In this document: positions 22,008 through 32,383 of the stretch, piece after piece | Layout of the letters: each line of letters begins with the position of its first letter | Position numbering within the stretch: position 1 is the stretch's first letter | Program-made: the position numbers and the translations under genes | The notes under the pieces: model-generated | What the model was told of the DNA's origin: nothing | What the model saw: the letters and a program-made list of their open reading frames with translations, nothing else | The model's database searches: none | NCBI GenBank assembly: GCA_036898135.1 | Contig: CM072522.1 | Span: 9,943,186-10,007,185 of the forward strand | Reading direction: 5' to 3' | Length of the DNA stretch: 64,000 nt | Source of the DNA: Oncomelania hupensis | Lineage: Eukaryota; Mollusca; Gastropoda; Littorinimorpha; Pomatiopsidae

Positions 22008-22140
22008 TAACGCAGGAACGTTTAGGTGGTCTCCTAACGGCAGGAACGGTTAGGTGGTCTCCTAACGGCAGGAACGGTTAGGTGGTCTCCTAACGGCATG
22101 AACGGTTAGGAGGGCTGCTAACGGCATGAAAGTTTAGTTT
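22008..22140. repeat. Tandem repeat, 28-bp unit, about 5 copies
   Basis: Units of the type GGTGGTCTCCTAACGGCAGG, then AACGGTTA, follow one another from 22008. The middle two or three are identical and the outer ones diverged. Each unit contains CCTAAC and, 16 bases on, GTTAGG, so each can fold into a small hairpin. Confidence 0.85.
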
Positions 22141-22492
22141 GGACTCCCAACAGCATGCAGTTGACTAGGGCGCTTATTGGCATGATCGTTTAAGTGAGCG
22201 AATATACAACAGTAAAGCTGCCTGAAAGTTTAGATCGGCGACTAGTGGCATCAACGTTTGACACTAGAGTTGAGTCCCTAATGGAGTCCCTAAGAACTGA
22301 ACTGAAAATCTGTGAATAAACGATCCATGTTCGTCTCTGATTATTGTGCACGCGAAGTTGACTTTCACGGTGGGTGGATTTTTTAAACGGACCCATGGAC
22401 AGTGACATCACGATAAAAGCAGTAGACTATATTATAAGGCTATTATCTTGATATACAGCTGAGGGGACGTGCATAGTCCATAAATAGTTAAC

Positions 22493-22875
22493 CTAGTTAG
22501 TTATTCATTGCTTACAGGGTCCAGCGGACTGCTAAGGGCCGAATCAGGACCACAAAATCAAGATCACAACTTGGCTGAAAGAGGACTCACCCCATAAAAG
22601 ATCTGCTGAAACAACTCCAGTGGTAACACTGAAGGCACTCCACCAGCCGGTCACTGTACAATGAAGGCGCACCCCACGCAAGGGACGCTGAGGCTATAGT
22701 ATACTCTAATTTATCGAACCCTCGTTTACAAAAAAAAGAAGAAAGAATACAAACATCAGTATAAAATATCAACAAAACACATACATAATTTAAAATTCCT
22801 ACATTGCTAAATAATTATTATAGGAAGCCCTAGTGACCATTTGGCAGAAAGCGTCCAATATTCCCAAATAAAGTT
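22493..22875 (-). repeat. Dispersed repeat family, copy a (about 380 bp)
   Basis: Read on the minus strand it aligns along its length with 38285-38636. It starts GGGAATATTGGACGCTTTCT, passes CCAAATGGTCACTAGGGCTT and TAGAGTATA..GCCTCAG, and ends CTGGACCCTGTAAGCAATGA. No coding capacity and no tRNA-like head were seen. It may be a SINE of another type or the 3' end of a LINE. Confidence 0.8.
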
Positions 22876-23206
22876 GATACAACAGACCTCTCACACAAAT
22901 CGAGTTTTGTCCCGGAAGAGTTTTCGGGTCAGGCAAGAATGTTTACTACACTTAAAGTGTAGGTGTTGGGTAGTCATGACTCATTCCGGAGATTACCGGA
23001 AACTTTTCGCTTTTCCCCGCTCGACGTAAGTGACGTCACAAAAAGGACCACTCTTTCAGTTTGTGTTGAGCTCAAGCCTAATTCAGTAATTGTAACTTGT
23101 ATTTTTCTTCATCTACATTTATTTAGTCATAATAAATGTCTTCAAATTTTATTACTATTATTTGTATGATGCTAATCATGTTTCATTTGCATGAATTATA
23201 TATAAA

Positions 23207-23246
23207 TAATAATAATAATAATAATAATAATTATTATTATTATTAT
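23207..23246. repeat. (AAT)n/(ATT)n perfect inverted microsatellite
   Basis: Eight AAT units are followed directly by ATT units, so the 40 bases can fold back on themselves completely. Confidence 0.9.
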
Positions 23247-23854
23247 GCTATTGTTTTGGTGATGTACATTTCAAGTTTCATATTTTTCGTTAGATCTGTT
23301 AAATTTAACATTTGTCAGTACAATAGGACACGATATTCCTAATGGATTTAACAAAGATAAGCAGAGGAAAAACTGTATTTCCACTAAATGCAGAATAATG
23401 TTTCAATATTATTATTATGCACTCATACATTACAAACAGAAAACTAAGACTGAAATGTGAATACCAATTCTCTGCACTTACAATTTGGTTTAGGTCTACA
23501 ATATAGTCTACGTAAAAAGTATTTTTTAAAAGTTACAGTAATTTACTCAATATTGCTACTATTAGTAAGCTTAGTACTGCCGTAGGCCTAATTGAAGTAA
23601 TTGTGGAAACGGCTGGCACTGCTAATGCTATCTGATTTACCCTATCTCCACCACCCCAAACCTCCCGCACACAATTTTCACTGTTGCGCATCTAATATTC
23701 TAAACTATTTAGAGTGTGATGCTATCATTAAACTCTCTCGCAAGGTTTAGCTTCATAAGAAGAATGGAACTTCTCTTTCTCAACTTCTCTTTCTCTTTCT
23801 TGTTGTTGTGGCATCACTGCTAGGGTGAGGGTCGACTGCTGGTGTAGGCCTACT

Positions 23855-24160
23855 CAGCTACTCTGTTCCGATAGCAGGCCTACTGCCGGCTTGATAGTCG
23901 GTATCGCTCCAGGTTTGAGAAGGAGCATTTTCGCGAATTTCATTCGAAATTCAAGAAGATTGGTAAAAATAATCGTCTTCTTTGAAGTGTGAGGAGCACA
24001 CAAAAGTGTGTGCATTTCCCTTGGAGAAATCTTTCCGCGTACTAACAACAAAACGGTTCCAAGGTTGCCATAACGAAGTATCTTTCGGGTAACGATGCAG
24101 CGATGTTTCTTGGCCTGATCTATTTATGCATCCACCAACAACACACATTTGAGCTGGCAT
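23855..24160 (-). pseudogene. THAP zinc-finger domain, frameshifted
   Basis: From ATG 24160 (minus) the product starts MPAQMCVVGGCINRSGQ. It has C6-x4-C11, W31, and C55-x2-H58 (HTFVCSSHFKEDDY), the C2CH zinc-binding pattern of THAP DNA-binding domains. The frame then hits a stop. The rest of the domain, LLLKPGAIPTIKPA, equivalent to the conserved AVPTIF box, follows in another frame. A single indel near the T5 run at about 23965 explains the break. A stop follows at about 23855, so only the domain is coded here. It could be one exon of a gene whose other exons are lost, or a transposon fragment. Confidence 0.75.
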
Positions 24161-24321
24161 TTTTTTAATAGTGCATATGCTATCCTCTACAAATTAACTA
24201 TAATAATAAATAAAATCTACATTTAATCAGTAAATACGCTAAATTGCACTGCGCCAAATCTCAAACCAACATAACACACTAGACACTACCAACCAAACCG
24301 GTCACTTTTGTGACGTCACTT

Positions 24322-25479
24322 TCCGAAACTTGCCGAAGAATTTTTTTTTTTGGGAAGTCGATTTTTTGGGAGTATATATCAAACAATCCATGCAACGGCA
24401 AGATAATCCAAGCACATTTTAGAACTCCTCGTAGTTTTTTTAGTTAGTATAGTACATTATAAGTCACTAAATAGTCCTATTTCGTGATTTTACGAAATGT
24501 AGGTCAGCACCCGATAGCTACACTTTAACCCAGTAACAGTTTCAGCATCGATTGAAACTCAAAGGTATCTGCGCTTGATAAGGACCGGTGCAAGATTCAG
24601 TGAAACATTTAACACCGAATTGCGAATATAGACGGCCTACTCAAGGCAAAGGGTTGATAATGCCGGACAGACAGCGCCCGCCGCCTCACATTAACACAGG
24701 TCTGCTTTCTATGAGTGATATTATGATATACCATTGTTTTGTGTATAAACACATCTTCCTAAATCGCAAAGCCTATTTTATGCTGTCATGTTCTAGGTGC
24801 ACAAAACAGCTTGTAATGTTTTTCAGTGAATGCATAATTTCCCCCTCACGCTGCCGAAGTATCTCTCTGTACTGTAGACATCTCACCGCCTGCTTTACTG
24901 CCATACTTAGGGCCAAAGCTTGTAGAACAGTATAATTTTTACCTGCAAGTGTTCGCAGTGTGGTAATAATAGGACCCAGCTAGCTGAGGGAAATTTTAAC
25001 AGTTGAACGAGAGAGGGAGAGGGGGGGGGAGGGAGAGGGGGAGGGAGGGAGAGGGAGACAGACAGACAGAGACCCTGCTGCTGCAGCAGCGCAATGCCCC
25101 ATTAATTTCTTCGAGACGAGAGGATAAACCGAGGTCTAGTCAGTGCACGCACGCGTTGCATGCACTGCACACAATACACTAAAGATCCTGACGCTCATGC
25201 CGTAGACGGGCGAGTGCGCCGAATACATAAACAGGCCCAGCAAGCTTTTAGAACTCGTGTACTGATCTGGACTTGGACGGCAGCGTTTCCAATTGGACAG
25301 TAGAATTCCACCCACCTGCTTTTTCAATTTCACCCCTTTCACACTTCTGTCTCAAAGATCAATGCTAAAATCATTTCCTTCTGGTGATACAAATTATTAT
25401 TGAATTTGAATAAATCTCGCAAGAACTCGGGATGAGCGCGCGCGGGTGTAATTCCGGAATTTTTTATTTTTATTTTTTA
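24322..25479. other. Non-coding stretch
   Basis: No gene was recognised. A GA-rich tract (GAGAGGGAG units) lies at 25008-25070. Confidence 0.35.
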
Positions 25480-25556
25480 ATTTAAGGATGTTTTGGGTTT
25501 TTTAAAATTTAGGGGGTGCGGCTTATATACCGAGGCGCGCAATAGCCCGAATGTTC
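25480..25556 (+). repeat. Dispersed repeat with GTGCGGCTTATAT, second copy
   Basis: GTTTTTTAAAATTTAGGGGG followed by TGCGGCTTATATACCGAGGC aligns with 18485-18555. The two copies differ at roughly one base in four. Confidence 0.55.
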
Positions 25557-25716
25557 CCCTGGGCCTGGCCCTGGCCCAGTCGGATTGCATAGTACATGGC
25601 GAGTTGGGTGAGGCCTGGCCTCACCCGGCCCTCGGCTTCTCTGAGGTTGATTGTACATCTATCCTTTGGTCGGCGTCACTTCTCTTGATTGCCTACCCTT
25701 TTTACCTTCCTGCCCG

Positions 25717-26176
25717 CTCAGTTCAGTTCAGTAGATAGATTTAAGTCCCCGGACACAGTGCGTATAGGGGACAAAGTGCCCGCTCCTTATGCGAGCTTTT
25801 TTTTTATTTTTTTATTTTATCGTGGTCCTGTTGGGATTTTTAGTTCACCTTTACATCTGCACCCCCCAGTACTCTAGGTGGCGGCCTCGGCCCACTCCCC
25901 CTCCCGTTGTTACTCCTCGCCTCTCATTTGGCCTTACCTTCCCTTCCCTTTGGCACCCGTGTCCCTCCCCTCCCCTGCAACCGAATCATCACCTCAGCTT
26001 CTGTTGTCCACTGCTGCAACATCCCTTCCTACTGGACGTCGCAGCTGCATCCTGCGCTCCCTCTTCACGCGATTTCTATTACAACATGTCACGATGCTCC
26101 TACGGACTTCTTATCTCCATCTCCTGTACGCTACATGTGTTGGGGACTTTAAACTTATCAACTGAACTGAACTGAG
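25717..26176. mobile_element. MITE with about 55-bp imperfect terminal inverted repeats
   Basis: The left end CTCAGTTCAGTTCAGT, then GATAGATTTAAGTCCCC, is mirrored at the right end (reversed CTCAGTTCAGTTCAGT, then GATAAGTTTAAAGTCCCC). The similarity continues through GCGTATAGGGG versus GCGTACAGGAG. CCCG lies directly outside both ends (25713-25716 and 26177-26180) and may be a 4-bp target duplication. The interior is C-rich and has no convincing gene. Confidence 0.8.
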
Positions 26177-26180
26177 CCCG

Positions 26181-28039
26181 AATGGTTACGGTCATAGCGT
26201 GACCATACATACACACTATCTGTTGCAGGTCTGTTGTTAGGCGGGGAAGATCATAGATGGACCCGACCGTTTGGAAACGAGAAGTGGAGGTGCCAAACAT
26301 CACGTAAAATTGTCCGTGCGTGCAGCGTCGGCTGAGGATCTCTTCTCGGAGATTGTGTAAGCTTGTACTAGCGGTGGTGGTGTTGTGGGTCTTCTTTTGG
26401 TTCGCCTTCTTCTTGCCCTGAGATGCTACTTACAAATCATGGCCATTATCATCCTATTTCCTCTAGTTCTAGCTTTAACTTTTTAGCCTTTGATTGATTG
26501 GAGGGGGTTAAGAGGAGAGAGAGGTGTTGGGGGTGGGGTGGAGGGGGTGCTAGAGAGAAAGATTGGGGGGGGGAGGGCTCACACTCGTTACCTTCCCTAA
26601 TTATAGGTTGACCCCGTACTACTGGCAAGCGTTTCACTGGATCGTGCATCGTCTCATTCGTCATGTAGACCCTCGCAAACACTTCAGTTTGATTCTGTGT
26701 CGGTGTTGTAAACGGGCCAGTGAGCTATAAAGCTAGGTGATAATCCTGGTGCGCAAGGCCCACAATTCCAAGGTTTTGTTTGCTTTTGACCAAAACGGGT
26801 TTACCCAAAAATTCGCATTGTTTTTACATGAAATAAACGATAATAAAGCTGTCGTTGCTCGAACCAACCGCTGAAGTTTGTTTGAATCAGAATGTCCAAT
26901 TTCGGTTCTGACAGGGAGTGATTTCGTCTGATTTTAAAGGACACATTGAATACCATGAGAGAGAAAGGACTATGATACCATAGCCGTGTGACCTTTGACC
27001 CTGTTCTGAGTGAACAACGAAGCTGATTGGTTCTTTCTCTTACCGGCGTTGGTAGCTGCTATTTTTAGCTTCACAATGTAGGTTGCCTGCAGTGCAAACA
27101 CTACGGAATTCATTCATTTAACAAACAAGTTAAAAAAAAAACACAACTCTACTGTCCAAAGTTATTTGGGTAAGCTGATTTTTTTTTTCAGTGGGATAAC
27201 ACTCGCTGTGAATGTTAAAAAGGATCTGTTGAGCGGGTCGTGGTCAAAGTGGGTACTTTTAAGCCAGGTCAGTACTAACGGCGAGTAACTACAGTTCATT
27301 TGAATAATTATAAAGTGTGAAGTCTGCTTAGGACTGCAATGGTGTTTTTCGCCCGGTCTCTCTGGAGGAAAGGATCCGTGTGAATGGAGGGTCTTCACCC
27401 GGCTTCACCGGAGGTGTGTCTGCGTTGGGCAACCCGGTATAACCGGAGGATTGAACGAATGAACATTGAGGTTTAACGTCTACACCCACCATTGGCGATA
27501 TGGCAGACGGGGATAACCGTCTAAGAAAAAGGGGTACGGACCTGAATCATCACGTTTCACCATTTTTCTTTCTCCGGTGGGCTTTTAACCAAGTTGTACA
27601 ATTAAAAAAATTAATCTCCCAAGGTTGCCTTGTAATTGTTTGCAATTTTTCCATCTTGAAATAGTTCTGAATTAATAAACTCATAAAGGATGAATAAAAA
27701 TACACAATACAATCATCTTTATTATTGTACATACACACGACTAGTTTATCTTACTTAATTATTTTTAATGATAAAATTGAATATATAAACGAAAATCTTA
27801 ATAATTCAGATTTTAAAACTTAAAACTAAATATTTTATTGTGAATCTAGTTAAACTGCGGTTTTAGGCCCGTTTATTTTCCCTTGTAGACTTGTAATTCT
27901 TTTATTCGACACTTTTCTATGGTATGAATGAAATGAATGCTCCCTTCTTTCACTTCCGTTTTTAGATGATTTTAAGGTGGTCTTGAAGGACGCGGCCTTA
28001 CAAGATTTAAGCCTTACTTTAACTTATTTTGTATTATAA
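26181..28039. other. Non-coding stretch
   Basis: No gene was recognised. G-rich patches lie at 26500-26580. Positions 27350-27540 (CGGTATAACCGGAGG, TTAACGTCTACACCCACC) have the look of a dispersed repeat, but no second copy was found in the window. Confidence 0.3.
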
Positions 28040-28078
28040 TATTCAAGTCCCGTATACGCTCAGGTGTCCGGGGACATT
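28040..28078 (-). repeat. Fragment of the MITE end motif
   Basis: On the minus strand it reads TGTCCCCGGACACCTGAGCG, then TATACGGGACT, matching the inner part of the terminal repeat at 25745-25780. A third occurrence is at 30921-30956 on the plus strand (CCGTCCCCGGACACTTTCGC). Confidence 0.6.
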
Positions 28079-28094
28079 AATTTAAATAACAACA

Positions 28095-28460
28095 ACGGCG
28101 AGTAAGTTAACTTTCACTTTAATTTCAGCGAGCTGGAAGAAAATTGTGTTCGTTGTTTGAATGTTGTAAACATGCTTGTGAGAATTTTGCGGACGTTCGC
28201 CAAGGCCCAGCGACGGGGCAAGTTAAAAAATGTTGGCTTTTACTTTAGTTTCAACAACTTGCACACAAAAATTTGTGAATGTTGTAAAGAAAAGTGGACC
28301 TAAAGCAGTAATCATGTAATGTAATGTAAAGAAAAGTGGCTAGTGAAAATTCTTAGTCACTACGGCGGGCAAGTTTCAAAATATTGGCTTTTACTTTTGT
28401 TTCAGAAACCTGGGACAAGGTTCTTTTTTTTTTTTTTCGTTTAAAAAAAATTAAAATGTT
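28095..28460 (+). repeat. Degenerate direct repeat, unit about 130-150 bp, split by a LINE
   Basis: Blocks like GGGCAAGTT, then TTGGCTTTTACTTTAGTTTC and GAATGTTGTAAA, recur at about 28095, 28215 and 28370. The array resumes after the LINE at 29774 with GAATGTTGTAAACGAGGGAG and GGCGAGTTTT (to about 29845). Copies differ by insertions and substitutions. Confidence 0.6.
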
Positions 28461-28470
28461 TGAATGTTGT

Positions 28471-29773
28471 TAAAAAGGGTAACTTTCAGGAGTGTGATAA
28501 CTACCGCACAGTCAGCCTCATCAGCCATCCCAGATAGGTCGTCCTGAAAAAAAAAACTCAACAGGTTTAAAACCCAGGCTGAACAAATCATAGCTGAAGA
28601 ATAAGTTGGATTCAGGGCAGGGCGAAATACCACTGAACAGATTTTCAACCTCGGAATAATCTGCGAGAAATACCTACAGCACCAACATCTATATCATGTG
28701 TTTATAGACTTCAAGAAAGCGTTTGACCGAGTCGGGCATGCAGCTCTGTGGGCAGCCCTAACATTATTGAAGACATCAAAAGCCTGTATGACAAGGCTAC
28801 CAGTGCAGTCCTCCACAACAGCTCCATCGGGAACTGGTTTAGAACAACAATCGGTGTGCGTCAAGGATGCCTACTCTCTCCAACACTCTTTGACATCTTC
28901 CTAGAGCGCATCATGTCAGATGCCAGTGCAGATCACGAAGGCACAGTCAGCATAGGGGGTAGAGCAATCTCTAACGTCCGTTTTGAGGATGACATTGATG
29001 GATTGGCTGAAGAGGAACAAGAACTTGAACAGCTGGTACAGAGGCATGACACTACCTACAGAGCCTTTGGAATGGAAAGAAGTGCAGAGAGGACCAAAAT
29101 GATGTCCAACACCAATGTCAACATGGACATCAAAATCCAAGGCCAATCCTTCAACACAGTGCATAGCTTAAGATATTTAGGAGCCGTTGTATCGAACAAT
29201 GGGTCCCGACAGGAAGTCCTCCAGGATCGCACAAACAACTGCTGACCTGACAAGTCTGAAGCCCATTTGGAAAGACAGGACCATCAGTCTACATTCAAGG
29301 TATGGTTGCTGCGCTGCCTTCTCATCTCCATCTTCCTATATGCTTGCAAAACATGGACCCTCACAGCAGACCTACAACAAAGAATACAAAGCATGGAGAT
29401 GAGGGGCTACAGAAGACTTCTGGGCATTTCCGTTACCCAGCACATCACCAACGACGAAGTCCGAGAGACCATCACGCAAGCCATCGGACAACACGATGAC
29501 ATGCTCACAGTGGTGAAGAAACGGAAACTCCGATGGTATGGCCACATCACCAGAGCACCAGGCCTTGCAAAGACCACCCTGCAAGGCACGGTGCAAGGAG
29601 GCAGAAGAAGAGGGAGAACGAACAATAGGCAAGTGGACAAAATTCGAGAATGGACTTGCTTGACACTGAGCGAAGCCATCAGGGTTGCTGAGGACAGAGA
29701 AAGATGGTTACGCTGGTTAAACGATCATCTGTGATGCCCCTACGACCTTCGAGTTACGGGATGGATAGGACAG
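28471..29773 (+). mobile_element. RTE-type LINE, copy 3, 5'-truncated, with 9-bp target duplication
   Basis: The copy starts inside the RT (AAAAAGGGTAACTTTCAGGA corresponds to KKGN of the intact frame). It ends in TACGGGATGGATAGGACAG. GAATGTTGT lies directly before it (28462-28470) and directly after it (29774-29782), a good target-site duplication. The two open pieces (28748-29245 and 29267-29734) need frameshifts to join. The ADD box reads RFEDDIDG, with A to E before the catalytic Asp pair. The C-terminal region has RTNNRQVDKIREW where the intact copy has RPKKRWEDNIREW, so this copy is inactive. Confidence 0.9.
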
Positions 29774-29845
29774 GAATGTTGTAAACGAGGGAGTGAGAAT
29801 TGTGACGGACTTTCGTAAGTCACTACGGTAGGCGAGTTTTATTTT

Positions 29846-30069
29846 TTCAATGCGAAGCGCTCACTATAGACTGACTTCAAACCTAAAGGCAGACGTCAGA
29901 CTTAAATGCCGACTTCATGTGCATGTTCAGTGCTTATACTGCCGCTTGCCTCGAGAGAATTCTAATTAGGCGAGGAAAGGGCGACAGGAAAGACGGGAGA
30001 GGCGAGGGGTGGGGGTAGTAGACGCAAAGGGGGAATGGGGAGAGGTGTAGGAGGACCGTGAATAAAGAG

Positions 30070-30122
<53 letters not shown>

Positions 30123-31871
30123 AAGGAGAGGAGGTAGGAAAGGGGGGGGGGGGGGTTGAAGAGGAGAGGGCGTGAATGAAGAGAGAGGATTGATAGTTGT
30201 CAAGTGTGTAGAGTGGGAACCGTGAGAGATACCGTGGAAAGAGAAGAAAGACGAGAGTTATAAGGAGGGGTTGGGGTGGAACGCAGGCTAGGGAGGGGAA
30301 AAGGATGGGTTTGGGACCACAAGAGAGGGAGGAGTAGGTGTTATACTACCTTGTATAAAGTGGGTCGCTCTTGACTATAGCGGGCTGGGAAAGGGGGAAA
30401 AAAAAGCATTAGTGTAACTTGACGATTTCACCCTACCTTTCCTGGCCCTTGCATCTGCGTACAAGTCAGTATGTACAGTAGTAGTAACATGACAATTGGT
30501 AATGCGTGTGTGGTGTGTGATCAAGGTAGTAGAATTTCTTCTTCGTAATGTGTAAAACCCCGTAGGTGGAGCGAAAGTTCACGTTTGAGGAATGCGTGTC
30601 TGTAATAGTGGGTTGGGTGTGTACGCGCGATTGTTGTAGCAGCACGACTACTATGTATATTGTAACAATGTGTTAGTGTTGTGATCAAGGTAGTACTAGT
30701 GGTATGATGACGAGACTATTCCTTGACGTCCTTGGCGCCTCTGTAACCCTTCAGGACGTTTTATTTTTAGTAGTGCGCATTACTGTGTCGTAGCAGTGTG
30801 ATTTGGTTTGGGTGTGCGCAACACACACCAATACTTGATATTAGAAACGCTAACAGTGGAGTAGTAGAAATGTGAAAGGAAAATAAAGTTACTGTCTCCG
30901 ATGAGTGGTAGTTGATTAGATTACCGTCCCCGGACACTTTCGCATATAATATATGGGACTATAAGTGGTAGTACAGTATAGATGGCTTTTGTAGGCTGTG
31001 CTGAATCAGGAGCATTAGTCTTCAGACGTTGACAAAGGTATGGGACCTGTTGAGCAGGAAGACGGAATCTGTATCCAAATAACGCACACCTTAGACACAC
31101 CTGTTAAAGCAGAATTCATTTCAAAATCCTGCAGCGTCTTCCACAGGTTGTTGGAATAAAAAAAAATTGTGTTCATGGTGTTTGTATGTGAGCGTACAGG
31201 TGGTTTGAGGAGTAAGTAGGAAAGGAATTGCGAGAGGAAAAATTCGTCCTCTTCTCCATTTAGCTTTCAGGAGTGAATTTCCGAGCAAGAATGTAATTGG
31301 GGTGGTATGATGTTCCCAATGAGAATTTTTGACATTAAAATCTTTGTTGTCAGTGGATGACTGATCGCTGTGTTAAACCACCGCCATTCCGCCCATGAGA
31401 CTGTGTAATATGGTCTGTGTGGTTTTGCATTGTGTGTGAAAGGGGTGATGGCTTTTTGTCTAGATGAACCCCACAGAAGAGAGGTGTGCATTGTTGGAGG
31501 TTCTGTCTGTCTGTCTCTCTCTTTCACCTCGCTCTCTCTCTATCTCATCTCTCTGCTCCCTCTCTTCCTCTCTATCCCTTCCTCCTTCCCATAGCAATTT
31601 ATGTGACTTTCCTTCAGTGAATACTGTTCACTAGGTGAGCAGTGTTCATTACTAGGTGAATGGTGTTCAGTGAACAGTGTTCACTAGGTGAGTAGTCTTC
31701 AGGGAGCAGTGTTGGCAAGGTGAGCTCTGTTTAGTGAAATATTCCTGTGGGTGAAGCGACCCACAATTTGGGACTTCTTATTCTAGTGGCCCGTATAATT
31801 GGGAAGGGGACCGTCAAGATAACACATGTCTTTGAGGTGAATCGCATGTTGCCACTTCTCTCCGGTTATAG
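29846..31871. other. Non-coding stretch with (GA)n
   Basis: A GA run of about 20 units lies at 30072-30113, followed by G tracts to 30155. The motif GTCCCCGGACAC at 30921-30956 belongs to the MITE-end family. Positions 31620-31740 contain several GTGTTCA/AGTGAACA words in both orientations. No gene was seen. Confidence 0.4.
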
Positions 31872-32035
31872 TGATTTTGGATTGCTCAGCTGTCCGAGAT
31901 GTTAGACAGTGCACATCAAGCAGCAAGTTGATGCCTTGTGTTGTTCCTCGAATTAGAGCTTGTGGACAGACAGAGCTTTCAGCAGATCAGTGTCCTGGAA
32001 AAGTGCTGTGTGAGATCAGTTCAGCTGACATCAAG
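31872..32035 (+). other. Candidate coding exon, Cys-rich (weak)
   Basis: A 164-base block lies between an acceptor-like TCCGGTTATAG and a donor-like AAG/GTTAGT. It is open in the frame ATT TTG GAT TGC and gives 54 residues with six cysteines (spacing C-x8-C-x8-C-x7-C-x9-C-x5-C), ending CEISSADIK. Such spacing could fit a small extracellular module, but I do not recognise a family and no partner exons were found. The splice signals are ordinary in strength and may be chance. Confidence 0.25.
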
Positions 32036-32338
32036 GTTAGTGTTCTTAATGCGAGAAGGACAATCCAGATACATAAGTGTCATTGCGGTGACCCACATTT
32101 TGTGATTTTCCCCTCAAGTTCAGGTGACACAGGAATGTTGGTAGGTTTCTTCTCCACACCACATCTGCATTCACAATGCTTGACTCGGCTGTGGGCATGT
32201 GTGGTTATCTGTTTGTAAAAAGCGAGGGAATTTATTCAGGCTTTCAGATCAAAGTTTATATTACTCTCATCCCCTCCCCACCCCCTCCCTCACCAGAGCG
32301 ATATTGTGCATTTGGTATTAACAGTGTGGATTTAGTAT

Positions 32339-32383
<45 letters not shown>

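Larger units (their letters stand above)
23028..24321. mobile_element. Inverted-repeat element carrying a THAP-domain exon
   Basis: AAGTGACGTCACAAAA at 23028-23043 is repeated in inverse orientation at 24306-24321. Looser similarity (CCGGAAACTTTTCGC versus GGCAAGTTTCGGAAA) lies just outside. Each arm contains TGACGTCA, a perfect CRE palindrome. Between them a THAP domain reads inward from the right end. THAP domains occur in P-element-type transposases and in host transcription factors, so this may be a remnant of a P-like or other THAP-bearing transposon. No target duplication was established. Confidence 0.5.
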
